A DNA stretch of 64,000 bases from Agrostemma githago. Its lineage: Eukaryota; Streptophyta; Magnoliopsida; Caryophyllales; Caryophyllaceae. The notes beneath the pieces were generated by a model that was given only the letters and a program-made list of their open reading frames with translations, did no database searches and was not told where the DNA came from. Within the stretch, counting starts at the first letter, position 1. Each line of letters starts with the position of its first letter. Made by a program: the position numbers and the translations under genes. Positions 33,877 through 45,441 of this stretch are shown here, piece by piece. The stretch lies in contig OY288259.1 in the NCBI GenBank assembly GCA_958450325.1, positions 56,880,987 through 56,944,986 on the forward strand, in the 5' to 3' direction.

Positions 33877-34566
33877 TGTTCCGGTATCGGAATCAATTAA
33901 CCCGACTGCGAATTCGGGTTCTTAATATTCGAGTGTTGCTTGAATAATCTCACAATCCTCCCCTTCTTCTTACTCCACGGGTCGGACTTTTCCCGGCGGA
34001 TTGAGCCTGCTCCCTGCACAATGACCGCACAGGGCATCGGAGGTTATCCGAGGAAACCCTCTCCGATGCCTAAGTCAGTCCGTGAATGCCTTAACGAACC
34101 TAGTTCGTGAGGAGCTAGGTGGCGTTTTTGGAGTAAGAGTCTAGAGAGAGAGAGAGAAAATCCAACCCTTGGAAAGTTGGAGGAAAAGAAGTATTTATAC
34201 CTTCCCTCAAGAGAGAGAGAAGAGAGGGAAAAGAGCGGGAGAATGGGTGGATGGCAAAGCGACACGTGGATCCGTTTTGGCCACCCATTCTCCCTTACCT
34301 TAGGCAAAATGACGGAGGGGCCCCTAGTAACCCCTGCCCTGCTTGGGGAGGAAGTCCCCTGGAGGCAGGCTGGCGGGGAGTTTTGAAGACCCTGCTTGGC
34401 AGGCCGAGCCGCCCTGCTGGGCGGGCGATTGCCCGAAGCTACCCCTTGGGGAGGTCCTTGGTGATCTTATCTTGACAGCCTGCTGGGCAGATTCTCTGGT
34501 TTCTCGGGTCGGATCGCCTTGGGGCCTGCCGGGCGGGCGACCCAGCGCAGGCTACCGACCCCATCA
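33877..34566 (+). repeat. LTR 1 of the retroelement array
   Basis: 690 bp, begins TGTTCCGG and ends CCATCA, giving the usual TG...CA ends. A TATTTATA box lies at about 34191 before a CT/GA-rich leader. The 3' end is followed by ATTGGCCC, similar to the AATTGGCGCC primer-binding sites of plant gypsy elements but two bases off. The first 20 or so bases are better preserved here than in LTRs 2 and 3. The minus-strand segment 10094-10706 is another copy. Confidence 0.75.
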
Positions 34567-34833
34567 ATTGGCCCTTGCCGGCTGGGGGGAAGCAGGGCTT
34601 CCCTCTAGCAGGCGAACTCTTGATTCAGATGGTAGGAGATTGACCTGCTGGCTTCACTTTTGCATTTAATGCGTTTGCATGTTCCCGAGGGAGGAAGCTT
34701 AACGGCATTGGGCATGCAAAGAGTTGGGATGTCTTTTGGTCATGATTACTTCTTATGCCAAGCGGATTTTTGGGCAGCGTGCTAGCTCAATGATAGGTTG
34801 CGTCCCCTGTCGAGATGGTTGGAGTACCATTTA

Positions 34834-35511
34834 ATGCTTCGACCTTTCTTTTGTATAAATTTTGGCTTTCTTGCCATTTTGACAATACATCTTCACTTTC
34901 CTTCTACTCTTCTCCGAAGAACTATGTCTTGGATCAAAAAGACGGTTATTCGTTGTGGAGTTCGCACTGGTACTTTCCGCTTTAAGGGGTTTCGGAGGCT
35001 GAGATATGCCAGGGCGGCGTTTCTGGCTTTGCGGCGCAGTCGACATCTGCGCTCTCGCCCTCGCCGGAACACCAAGAGAGCTCTCGTCAGGGCAGGCAAG
35101 CGCCCTAAAAAATCTTCATCTCCGGTTGGTTCCCGGTTCAAGCGTTGTCCTTAGGGTGGACGTTGTTTTGACAGGGGATGCCATGAGTGCTTTCCCTGGC
35201 TGAACCCAGAACAATTTGACCCTAACTGTCATGAGTTGAACTCCTCTTCGAAGTCAGGCTCTTCCTCCCCTCTGGTGAGGAGAGTGGGTTGCAGCTCTTG
35301 TGATGACATTCAGGCAGTCCCTTACGGCAGGGACTGGGACGTCAGCAGCCGCGATTCTGGAGATAGTGAAGGTCTGGGCTATTCTTCTGACAGAGATGAG
35401 GATGGACTCCCTGACGACCCTTTCAAGGACTCCAATGACTGGGATTGGGGGTCTGACATAGGAGGCCAGGGCAGCCCTGGGGATTACTCCCCGGGTTTAG
35501 ATGATGACTAG
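34834..35511 (+). pseudogene. ORF-A copy 1 (unknown protein), premature stop
   Basis: First ORF of the retroelement unit; not recognised. In copies 2 and 3 it reads 225 aa from this ATG or 195 aa from ATG 34924 (MSWIKK). The N-terminal part is strongly basic (RLRYARAAFLALRRSRHLR, KRPKKSSSP). A Cys cluster follows (CPQGGRCFDRGCHKC; spacing C-x5-C-x4-C-x2-C), then an acidic Ser/Asp-rich tail ending GLDDD. In this copy CAG has become TAG at 35152-35154, exactly at the start of the Cys cluster. A TATAAATT box lies at about 34853. Confidence 0.7.
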
Positions 35512-35774
35512 GCCTGCCCACAGGGTGCAGGCGCATTGAGCCGGAAAATTAGGCTCCTTTTGTATTTTCTACTTGCCATGTGTAGAATGTAACTTGCCCA
35601 TTTTCGGGCTCTTTTCAGATTAATGAAAGATCAGGCAGCGTGTTTATGTGCGCCACCCTTTTTTTTTCGAGGTTCTTCTTGGGAAGCCACAAGTGGTTGA
35701 CTTCCGAGAGCGCGACACGTGGGGAGTGGCGCCTGGGCAGATTCCTTAGGGTTGGTGACCTTTCGTCTGCCCCC

Positions 35775-35996
35775 CTCCCTCCTATAAAAGCGATCTAGCA
35801 TCCTCACTTTCTTTTTTTTCAAACTTTCGAAAAGAAATCTCGAGCCTTCCTCATACCCTCACATCTCTGGGAAACTTTTCTGGGCTTCCTTTCTCAAGTT
35901 TTCATCCAATCAGCAGTCACTTTTTAGGTTAGATTTCTACTCCAAGTTCTTGCTTTCTTTTTTCCGTTCTTCGCTTTTTCTTCTTCCCCCATCACC
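35775..35996 (+). promoter_or_regulatory. Internal TATA box and leader before ORF-B, unit 1
   Basis: CTCCTATAAAAGCGATC at about 35778-35794 is a strong plant TATA-box match about 210 bp before the ORF-B ATG (35997), followed by a CT-rich leader. An AATGAAAGATC polyadenylation-like stretch just upstream (35622) could end an ORF-A transcript. This suggests two separate transcription units inside the element. The same features are found 5304 bp later. Confidence 0.5.
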
Positions 35997-38381
35997 ATGT
36001 CTAGAACACGTGCCCGTATCCTCCCCTTCACCGACCCGTCAAGTGAAAGGACGGGGAATTGGGAGGAAAATAGAGAGAACCTTGCCTCTTCCTCAGGGGG
36101 AGCTGTCCTCCGAATGATCGAGGAAGAGCATTCGGAGGATAGTGGAGGTGGCAATTCCCCTGACCCGGCCCCCTTCGACGTCGTTGACTCGGACGACGAG
36201 GCACTGGAGATTGACCCTTCCAGGACTTCTGGCCCCCTCATTCCTAGAGAAAAGGGGAGGGTATATTATCTAGACAAGGCTAAGTACCATATTCCCTTGG
36301 GGACTTACCCAGAACCCAAAAACAGGGATTTAATTTTGGCCAAGAATGCGGCTGCCGTGATTGAGCGGTTTTATAATTTCGGGGAGGGATACACAATTGT
36401 CGTCCCAGGGGAGAGAGATACTGTGTGTTGCCCCCCCGATGGCTGCATAGCCGTTTACCACAAATGTTTAGAGTTCGGTCTCCGTTTCCCCCTGCACCCT
36501 TTCCTGGAAGAAACTTTCAGGCGGATGAATGTGGCCGTAGCTCAACTGACCGCCATGGCAGTTAGGTCCCTGGTAGCGTATACTTGGACTTGTTTATTTC
36601 ATGGTGATGGGCCTTCCATTGATGCTCTACGGTTTATGGCTGGCCTGCAAATGGTGGCTTCTGGGAGTGAAGGTTCTCCTGGGTATTGGTCTATCCAGAG
36701 GCAGAAAGGTCATACCCTGGTGTGGCCAGCTATGGATAGCCTGAAGGATTGGAAGCACAACTTCTTGTATGTACATAGTGCCACTGGATGGAAGATTCCT
36801 CGACATTTTAGGAATCATGTCCATACCAGGCTGGAGACTCGCCAGGAGTACCATCCTGGCGTTGGGGGAAAGGCTCTTGAGGTGAAACTGGGCCAAAAGG
36901 ACAAGGACCTGGTGGAGAAATTTGCTGCTCATACAGACAAATCAGGCGTTCATGGCCCTAGTTTCTGGCTTCCCCACGCGGAGCTTATCGCCACTGATAG
37001 ATTTCTGACCCGAGTGGGCTTGAACCCTGGCCTGGATAGAGGTAGTTCAGGGGCGCCACTGGTTTTTCTTTATCTCTCTTGTCCCCTTTTAAGGGTTTTC
37101 TAACTGTTCGTTCTTTTGTCCCTGCAGATCTTGCTACTTGTACCTGGTCAAGGAAGGAGGCAAGGCATCTGGGCCTAGACGACGAATTTGTCATTGTTCA
37201 TAGGCGCCCTTCCTTTCCTCCCAATTTTAAGAAAGGTGGGAAGAACTTGATGAAGCATTTAAAAAGCCTCTCAGCTGGCAGGGTGAGGCTTCCCTCTCCT
37301 CCTAAATTTACGCTTGTGAAGCCGACGGCTCCCCTCTCCTCCGGCGTGGAAACGACGGCCGCTTCTGAGACTACCCCTTCTCCAGACGGCAAGCGGGGAG
37401 GTTCTCTTGCTGGGACACATACTCCCGTGGGACCGCAGCCTGCTGGTTCCGAGGAAACTGGGGAAAGCACCCCCCCAGGAGCTAACCAGGAAAAGAAGTA
37501 GGGTGCCCCTAAACGCTGAGCATGTGGTGGATCTGGAGGCAGATACGCCTGATCCTAAGCGCCCTGCTCGAGACATCCCAGGCACCCTCTTTTCAGAGGA
37601 GAATACTGAGTTTCATTACACCGCTGGTGATAGCCTGGATGTTTCTGCCCTGCTCTCTGATTCTGGGGTTGTCTTGGCGGATCACCTCATTAAGACTGTG
37701 ACTTCTGCCACCAACCCAGTGACCCAGTATATTCAGCGCAACTCCCGGGTTATTCAGGCCTCTGCCGAACTGGCGGCCCTTAGCCGCTTGAGTGATGAAG
37801 AGTTGGTAACTTCCCCTCCCTCTGACCGCCTGGCCACAGTTGAGAGGGATGTCACACTCATCGCCAGCCTGAAGGATTAGTTGGCAAAAAAGGAGGGTGA
37901 GCTGGAGGAGGCTAAGGATCAGCCGGTCCTCTGGAAATCTCAGGGTGAGAGGGCAGTTAGGGAGGTATCTCGCCTGGAAGAGGAGCTGAAGAAGTCCAAG
38001 CAGGCTGCCATGGAGCTAGAGCAGGCCAGGAAGGCGTTGGCTGGGCTAGAGCTTGTCAAGAGAAAAGCTGCTGATTTAGAGGAGCGTCTTTCTAAGGCCG
38101 ATTCAGACCTTCAGACGGCTCGCAGCGATTTGACGGCAAAGGCTGAGGAGTGGCAGAAGGAAAACGATGAAATAATTCAGGAGGCTGAAGCTGAGGTGGA
38201 GAGAGGCTTTGAAAGTGGTGCTAACTCCTCCCTAGTGCTGGTAATGGAGGTCATCAGGGAGATGTTCCCTGATTTTAATGAGGAGGCCTTTCGAGCTCTT
38301 TACGCCGCCAAGGACGAGGCCCGGGTGCGCAGATCGGCTGAAGAGGCTGCTGGTCCTGATTCAGGCGCCCCTCCTGCTTAA
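35997..38381 (+). pseudogene. ORF-B copy 1: gag-like 'putative gypsy type transposon' protein
   Basis: Resembles the plant family known as putative gypsy-type transposon (Transposase_28), gag-like proteins of non-autonomous elements; the core around FYNFGEGYTIVVPGERDTVC, LEFGLRFPLHPFLEE and AVAQLTAMAVRSLVA is diagnostic. An 86-bp intron (37042-37127, GT-AG, acceptor CCCTGCAG) joins exon 1 35997-37041 to exon 2 in frame. A C7 run (37470-37476) then shifts the frame by one; six C would keep it open. A TAG at 37878-37880 interrupts the following frame. Beyond it a coiled coil (VSRLEEELKKSKQAAMELEQ) runs to the stop at 38379-38381. Confidence 0.75.
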
Positions 38382-38619
38382 CCTGCCAGGCAGTCGTCCT
38401 CCGAGGGTTCTTATCCCTTCCCTGCTGCGCTTTTGCTCTTTCGCTGATATTTTTAACTCTTTTCTTGCGCGCCGAGCCCTGTTGTGGTCGGCTGCTTTAT
38501 CTGATGTAATGCTTTAATCACTTTCATGGATTTTAACTGTTCTTCTGTAAAGACCTCTTCTGTTTTGTCATATATGCATCTGTTCGGTTTTTCTTTCGAA
38601 GTTTATATCTGGTTCTGGA

Positions 38620-39010
38620 TTTTGGTTGAAGTTCATGGGGCCTGCCCCCTGCCTGCCCAGGGATAGGCAGGGAGTTTTTAGTGTTTTTTATACAAGGTTG
38701 GGGGTTGCCCCCAGTCCTTGTTCGTTTGGCGCTCGTGGCCTGGCCTGTCCCTGTATTCTGGTCGAAGTCCAGGGGGCCTGCCCCCTGCCTGCCCAGAGAC
38801 AGGCAGGAGGACTTAGTTAATTTTTTATACAAGGTTGGGGAATGCCCCCAGTCCTTGTTCGTTTGGCGCTCGTGGCCTGGCCTGTCTCTGGCTTCTGGTC
38901 GAAGTCCAGGGGGCCTGCCCCCTGCCTGCTCAGAGGCAGGCAGGAGGACTTAGGGATTTTGTTGGGGGGTTCATTTTTCCTGGTTTTGGCAACATGGGGG
39001 CCTCCCCCTA
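38620..39010 (+). repeat. Three GC-rich tandem repeats of about 137 bp, unit 1
   Basis: The phrase GGGGCCTGCCCCCTGCCTGC recurs at about 38637, 38774 and 38911, each followed by CAGGCAGG and, in the first two, by a TATACAAGGTTGGGG-like stretch and TCCTTGTTCGTTTGGCGCTC. It is non-coding, between ORF-B and the next LTR. A purine-rich GAAAGCAAAAAAGATT at about 39163 could serve as a polypurine tract. Confidence 0.75.
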
Positions 39011-39190
39011 TTGCCCCCTGCTCGTTTGTGTGTGAAATGCAATTTTGAACAGGCAACGAGTATAAATTCTGGGTGTCTTTTCATTTCCTAAAAATGAACT
39101 TTTAACATGTGTGGTCGGAGCCGTCGACATTTTGCTCTGATCGTCCTTCGCCAACTTTTTCTGAAAGCAAAAAAGATTACTTAGTCTTTA

Positions 39191-39870
39191 TCTGGTGCCT
39201 ATTAACCCGACTGCGGATTCGGGTTCTTAATATTCGAGTGTTGCTTGAATGATCTCACAATCATCCCCTTCTTCTTACTCCACGGGTAAGACTTTTCCCG
39301 GCGGATTGAGCCTGCTCCCTGCACAATGACCGCACAGGGCATCGGAGGTTGTCCGAGGAAACCCTCTCCGATGCCTAAGTCAGTCCGTGAATGCCTTAAC
39401 GAACCTAGTTCGTGAGGAGCTAGGTGACGTTTTTAGAGTAAGAGTCTAGAGAGAGAGAAAATCCAACCCTTGGAAAGTTGGAGGAAAAGAAGTATTTATA
39501 CCTTCCCTCAAGAGAGAGAGAGAAGAGAGGGAAAAGAGCGGGAGAATGGGTGGATGGCAAAGCGACACGTGGATCCGTTTTGGCCACCCATTCTCCCTTA
39601 CCTTAGGCAAAATGACGGAGGGGCCCCTAGTAACCCCTGCCCTGCTTGGGGAGGAAGTCCCCTGGAGGCAGGCGGGCATGGGGTTTTGAAGACCCTGCTT
39701 GGCAGGCCGAGCCGCCCTGCTGGGCGGGCGATTGCCCGAAGCTACCCCTAGGGGAGGTCCTTGGTGATCTTATCTTGACAGCCTGCTGGGCAGATTCTCA
39801 GGTTTCTCGGGTCGGATCGCCTTGGGGCCTGCCGGGCGGGCGACCCAGCGCAGGCTACCGACCCCCATCA
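39191..39870 (+). repeat. LTR 2 of the retroelement array
   Basis: 680 bp, from TCTGGTGCC (diverged start) to CCCCATCA. It is nearly identical to LTR 1 apart from the first bases, the GA-repeat length and scattered substitutions, and serves as both the 3' LTR of unit 1 and the 5' LTR of unit 2. Confidence 0.75.
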
Positions 39871-40137
39871 ATTGGCCCTCGCCGGCTGGGGGGAAGCAGG
39901 GCTTCCCTCTAACAGGCGAACTCTTGATTAAGATGGTAGGAGGTTGACCTGCTGGCTTCACTTTTGCATTTAATGCGTTTGCATGTTCCCGAGGGAGGAA
40001 GCTTAACGGCATTGGGCATGCAAAGAGTTGGGATGTCTTTTGGTCATGATTACTTCTTATGCCAAGCGGATTTTTGGGCAGCGTGCTAGCTCAATGATAG
40101 GTTGCGTCCCCTGTCGAGATGGTTGGAGTACCATTTA

Positions 40138-40815
40138 ATGCTTCGACCTTTCTTTTGTATAAATTTTGGCTTTCTTGCCATTTTGACAATACATCTTCAC
40201 TTTCCTTCTACTCTTCTCCGAAGAACTATGTCTTGGATCAAAAAGACGGTTATTCGTTGTGGAGTTCGCACTGGTACTTTCCGCTTTAAGGGGTTTCGGA
40301 GGCTGAGATATGCCAGGGCGGCGTTTCTGGCTTTGCGGCGCAGTCGACATCTGCGCTCTCGCCCTCGCCGGAACACCAAGAGAGCTCTCGTCAGGGCAGG
40401 CAAGCGCCCTAAAAAATCTTCATCTCCGGTTGGTTCCCGGTTCAAGCGTTGTCCTCAGGGTGGACGTTGTTTTGACAGGGGATGCCATAAGTGCTTTCCC
40501 TGGCTGAACCCAGAACAATTTGACCCTAACTGTCATGAGTTGAACTCCTCTTCGGAGCCAGGCTCTTCCTCCCCTCTGGTGAGGAGAGTGGGTTGCAGCT
40601 CTTGTGATGACATTCAGGCAGTCCCTTACGGCAGGGACTGGGACGTCAGCAGCCGCGATTCTGGAGATAGTGAAGGTCTGGGCTATTCTTCTGACAGAGA
40701 TGATGATGGACTCCCTGACGACCCTTTCAAGGACTCCAATGACTGGGATTGGGGGTCTGACATAGGAGGCCAGGGCAGCCCTGGGGATTACTCCCCGGGT
40801 TTAGATGATGACTAG
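40138..40815 (+). CDS. ORF-A copy 2 (unknown basic/acidic Cys protein)
   Basis: Intact version of ORF-A: 225 aa from ATG 40138 or 195 aa from ATG 40228; the latter is followed by the conserved MSWIKKTVIRCG start and is my preferred N-terminus. It has a basic arginine-rich N-terminal half, the Cys cluster CPQGGRCFDRGCHKC (possibly metal-binding), then a Ser-rich linker and an Asp-rich acidic tail. I do not recognise a family. A nucleic-acid-binding role is conceivable from composition only. It stands between the LTR and the gag-like ORF-B. Confidence 0.6.
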   Translation: MLRPFFCINFGFLAILTIHLHFPSTLLRRTMSWIKKTVIRCGVRTGTFRFKGFRRLRYARAAFLALRRSRHLRSRPRRNTKRALVRAGKRPKKSSSPVGSRFKRCPQGGRCFDRGCHKCFPWLNPEQFDPNCHELNSSSEPGSSSPLVRRVGCSSCDDIQAVPYGRDWDVSSRDSGDSEGLGYSSDRDDDGLPDDPFKDSNDWDWGSDIGGQGSPGDYSPGLDDD

Positions 40816-41300
40816 GCCTGCCCACAGGGTGCAGGCGCATTGAGCCGGAAAATTAGGCTCCTTTTGTATTTTCTACTTGCCATGTGTAGAATGTAACTTG
40901 CCCATTTTCGGGCTCTTTTCAGATTAATGAAAGATCAGGCAGCTTGTTTTTGTGTGCCACCCTTTTTTTTTCGAGGTTCTTCTTGGGAAGCCACAAGTGG
41001 TTGACTTCCGAGAGCGCGACACGTGGGGAGTGGCGCCTGGGCAGATTCCTTAGGGTTGGTGACCTTTCGTCTGCCCCCCTCCCTCCTATAAAAGCGATCT
41101 AGCATCCTCACTTTCTCTTTTTTCAAACTTTCGAAAAGAAATCTCGAGCCTTCCTCATACCCTCACATCTCCGGGAAACTTTTCTGGGCTTCCTTTCTCA
41201 AGTTTTCATCCAATCAGCAGTCACTTTTTAGGTTAGATTTCTACTCCAAGTTCTTGCTTTCTTTTTTCCGTTCTTCGCTTTTTCTTCTTCCCCCATCACC

Positions 41301-43685
41301 ATGTCTAGAACACGTGCCCGTATCCTCCCCTTCACCGACCCGTCAAGTGAAAGGACGGGGAATTGGGAGGAAAATAGAGAGAACCTTGCCTCTTCCTCAG
41401 GGGGAGCTGTCCTCCGAATGATCGAGGAAGAGCATTCGGAGGATAGTGGAGGTGGCAATTCCCCTGACCCGGCCCCCTTCGACGTCGTTGACTCGGACGA
41501 CGAGGCACTGGAGATTGACCCTTCCAGGACTTCTGGCCCCCTCATTCCTAGAGAAAAGGGGAGGGTATATTATCTAGACAAGGCTAAGTACCATATTCCC
41601 TTGGGGACTTACCCAGAACCCAAAAACAGGGATTTAATTTTGGCCAAGAATGCGGCTGCCGTGATTGAGCGGTTTTATAATTTCGGGGAGGGATACACAA
41701 TTGTCGTCCCAGGGGAGAGAGATACTGTGTGTTGCCCCCCCGATGGCTGCATAGCCGTTTACCACAAATGTTTAGAGTTCGGTCTCCGTTTCCCCCTGCA
41801 CCCTTTCCTGGAAGAAACTTTCAGGCGGATGAATGTGGCCGTAGCTCAACTGACCGCCATGGCAGTTAGGTCCCTGGTAGCGTATACTTGGACTTGTTTA
41901 TTTCATGGTGATGGGCCTTCCATTGATGCTCTACGGTTTATGGCTGGCCTGCAAATGGTGGCTTCTGGGAGTGAAGGTTCTCCTGGATATTGGTCTATCC
42001 AGAGGCAGAAAGGTCATACCCTGGTGTGGCCAGCTATGGATAGCCTGAAGGATTGGAAGCACAACTTCTTGTATGTACATAGTGCCACTGGATGGAAGAT
42101 TCCTCGACATTTTAGGAATCATGTCCATACCAGGCTGGAGACTCGCCAGGAGTACCATCCTGGCGTTGGGGGAAAGGCTCTTGAGGTGAAACTGGGCCAA
42201 AAGGACAAGGACCTGGTGGAGAAATTTGCTGCTCATACAGACAAATCAGGCGTTCATGGCCCTAGTTTCTGGCTTCCCCACGCGGAGCTTATCGCCACTG
42301 ATAGATTTCTGACCCGAGTGGGCTTGAACCCTGGCCTGGATAGAGGTAGTTCAGGGGCGCCACTGGTTTTTCTTTATCTCTCTTGTCCCCTTTTAAGGGT
42401 TTTCTAACTGTTCGTTCTTTTGTCCCTGCAGATCTTGCTACTTGTACCTGGTCAAGGAAGGAGGCAAGGCATCTGGGCCTAGACGACGAATTTGTCATTG
42501 TTCATAGGCGCCCTTCCTTTCCTCCCAATTTTAAGAAAGGTGGGAAGAACTTGATGAAGCATTTAAAAAGCCTCTCAGCTGGCAGGGTGAGGCTTCCCTC
42601 TCCTCCTAAATTTACGCTTGTGAAGCCGACGGCTCCCCTCTCCTCCGGCGTGGAAACGACGGCCGCTTCTGAGACTACCCCTTCTCCAGCCGGCAAGCGG
42701 GGAGGTTCTCTTGCTGGGACACATACTCCCGTGGGACCGCAGCCTGCTGGTTCCGAGGAAACTGGGGAAAGCACCCCCCCAGGAGCTAACCAGGAAAAGA
42801 AGTAGGGAGCCCCTAAACGCTGAGCATGTGGTGGATCTGGAGGCAGATACGCCTGATCCTAAGCGCCCTGCTCGAGACATCCCAGGCACCCTCTTTTCAG
42901 AGGAGAATACTGAGTTTCATTACACCGCTGGTGATAGCCTGGATGTTTCTGCCCTGCTCTCTGATTCTGGGGTTGTCTTGGCGGATCACCTCATTAAGAC
43001 TGTGACTTCTGCCACCAACCCAGTGACCCAGTATATTCAGCGCAACTCCCGGGTTATTCAGGCCTCTGCCGAACTGGCGGCCCTTAGCCGCTTGAGTGAT
43101 GAAGAGTTGGTAACTTCCCCTCCCTCTGACCGCCTGGCCACAGTTGAGAGGGATGTCACACTCATCGCCAGCCTGAAGGATTAGTTGGCAAAAAAGGAGG
43201 GTGAGCTGGAGGAGGCTAAGGATCAGGCGGTCCTCTGGAAATCTCAGGGTGAGAGGGCAGTTAGGGAGGTATCTCGCCTGGAAGAGGAGCTGAAGAAGTC
43301 CAAGCAGGCTGCCATGGAGCTAGAGCAGGCCAGGAAGGCGTTGGCTGGGCTGGAGCTTGTCAAGAGAAAAGCTGCTGATTTAGAGGAGCGTCTTTCTAAG
43401 GCCGATTCAGACCTTCAGACGGCTCGCAGCGATTTGACGGCAAAGGCTGAGGAGTGGCAGAAGGAAAAAGATGAAATAATTCAGGAGGCCGAAGCTGAGG
43501 TGGAGAGAGGCTTTGAAAGTGGTGCTAACTCCTCCCTAGTGCTGGTAATGGAGGTCATCAGGGAGATGTTCCCTGATTTTAATGAGGAGGCCTTTCGAGC
43601 TCTTTACGCCGCCAAGGACGAGGCCTGGGTGCGCAGATCGGCTGAAGAGGCTGTTGGTCCTGATTCAGGCGCCCCTCCTGCTTAA
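41301..43685 (+). pseudogene. ORF-B copy 2: gag-like protein with the same lesions
   Basis: Same organisation as copy 1: exon 1 41301-42345, intron 42346-42431, exon 2 to a stop at 42803-42805 reached through the same C7 frameshift (42774-42780), the same TAG at 43182-43184, and the coiled-coil tail ending at 43685. Differences from copy 1 are single substitutions (for example Asp to Ala near 42691 and Asn to Lys near 43471). The shared frameshift and stop show that these lesions predate the duplication. The TATA box is at about 41090. Confidence 0.75.
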
Positions 43686-43923
43686 CCTGCCAGGCAGTCG
43701 TCCTCCGAGGGTTCTTATCCCTTCCCTGCTGCGCTTTTGCTCTTTCGCTGATATTTTTAACTCTTTTCTTGCGCGCCGAGTCCTGTTGTGGTCGGCTGCT
43801 TTATCTGATGTAATGCTTTAATCACTTTCATGGATTTTAACTGTTCTTCTGTAAAGACCTCTTCTGTTTTGTCATATATGCATCTGTTCGGTTTTTCTTT
43901 CGAAGTTTATATCTGGTTCTGGA

Positions 43924-44315
43924 TTTTGGTTGAAGTTCATGGGGCCTGCCCCCTGCCTGCCCAGGGATAGGCAGGGAGTTTTTAGTGTTTTTTATACAAG
44001 GTTGGGGGTTGCCCCCAGTCCTTGTTCGTTTGGCGCTCGTGGCCTGGCCTGTCCCTGTATTCTGGTCGAAGTCCAGGGGGCCTGCCCCCTGCCTGCCCAG
44101 AGACAGGCAGGAGGACTTAGTTAATTTTTTATACAAGGTTGGGGAATGCCCCCAGTCCTTGTTCGTTTGGCGCTCGTGGCCTGGCCTGTCTCTGGCTTCT
44201 GGTCGAAGTCCAGGGGGCCTGCCCCCTGCCTGCTCAGAGGCAGGCAAGAGGACTTAGGGATTTTGTTGGGGGGTTCATTTTCCCTGGTTTTGGCAACATG
44301 GGGGCCTCCCCCTAT
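43924..44315 (+). repeat. Three GC-rich tandem repeats, unit 2
   Basis: Same three 137-bp repeats as in unit 1, shifted by 5304 bp, with only a few base changes. Confidence 0.75.
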
Positions 44316-44494
44316 TGCCCCCTGCTCGTTTGTGTGTGAAATGCAATTTTGAACAGGCAACGAGTATAAATTCTGGGTGTCTTTTCATTTCCTAAAAATG
44401 AACTTTTAACATGTGTGGTTGGAGCCGTCGACATTTTGCTCTGATCGTCCTTCGCCAACTTTTTCTGAAAGCAAAAAAGATTACTTAGTCTTTA

Positions 44495-45174
44495 TCTGGT
44501 GCCTATTAACCCGACTGCGGATTCGGGTTCTTAATATTCGAGTGTTGCTTGAATGATCTCACAATCATCCCCTTCTTCTTACTCCACGGGTAAGACTTTT
44601 CCCGGCGGATTGAGCCTGCTCCCTGCACAATGACCGCACAGGGCATCGGAGGTTGTCCGAGGAAACCCTCTCCGATGCCTAAGTCAGTCCGTGAATGCCT
44701 TAACGAACCTAGTTCGTGAGGAGCTAGGTGACGTTTTTAAAGTAAGAGTCTAGAGAGAGAGAAAATCCAACCCTTGGAAAGTTGGAGGAAAAGAAGTATT
44801 TATACTTTCCCTCAAGAGAGAGAGAGAAGAGAGGGAAAAGAGCGGGAGAATGGGTGGATGGCAAAGCGACACGTGGATCCGTTTTGGCCACCCATTCTCC
44901 CTTACCTTAGGCAAAATGACGGAGGGGCCCTTAGTAACCTCTGCCCTGCTTGGGGAGGAAGTCCCCTGGAGGCAGGCGGGCATGGGGTTTTGAAGACCCT
45001 GCTTGGCAGGCCGAGCCGCCCTACTGGGCGGGCGATTGCCCGAAGCTACCCTTAGGGGAGGTCCTTGGTGATCTTATCTTGACAGCCTACTGGGCAGATT
45101 CTCTGGTTTCTCGAGTCGGATCGCCTTGGGGCCTGCCGGGCGGGCGACCCAGCGCAGGCTACCGACCCCCATCA
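44495..45174 (+). repeat. LTR 3 of the retroelement array
   Basis: 680 bp, exactly 5304 bp after LTR 2 and carrying the same truncated start, so LTRs 2 and 3 derive from one another. It is followed by a partial third internal region. Confidence 0.75.
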
Positions 45175-45441
45175 ATTGGCCCTCGCCGGCTGGGGGGAAG
45201 CAGGGCTTCCCTCTAACAGGCGAACTCTTGATTAAGATGGTAGGAGGTTGACCTGCTGGCTTCACTTTTGCATTTAATGCATTTGCATGTTCCCGAGGGA
45301 GGAAGCTTAACGGCATTGGGCATGCAAAGAGTTGGGATGTCTTTTGGTCATGATTACTTCTTATGCCAAGCGGATTTTTGGGCAGCGTGCTAGCTCAATG
45401 ATAGGTTGCGTCCCCTGTCGAGATGGTTGGAGTACCATTTA

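Noticed and set aside
38626..39056. Open frames in all directions over the GC-rich 137-bp repeats
   Set aside because: Low-complexity tandem repeats; frames are compositional artefacts.
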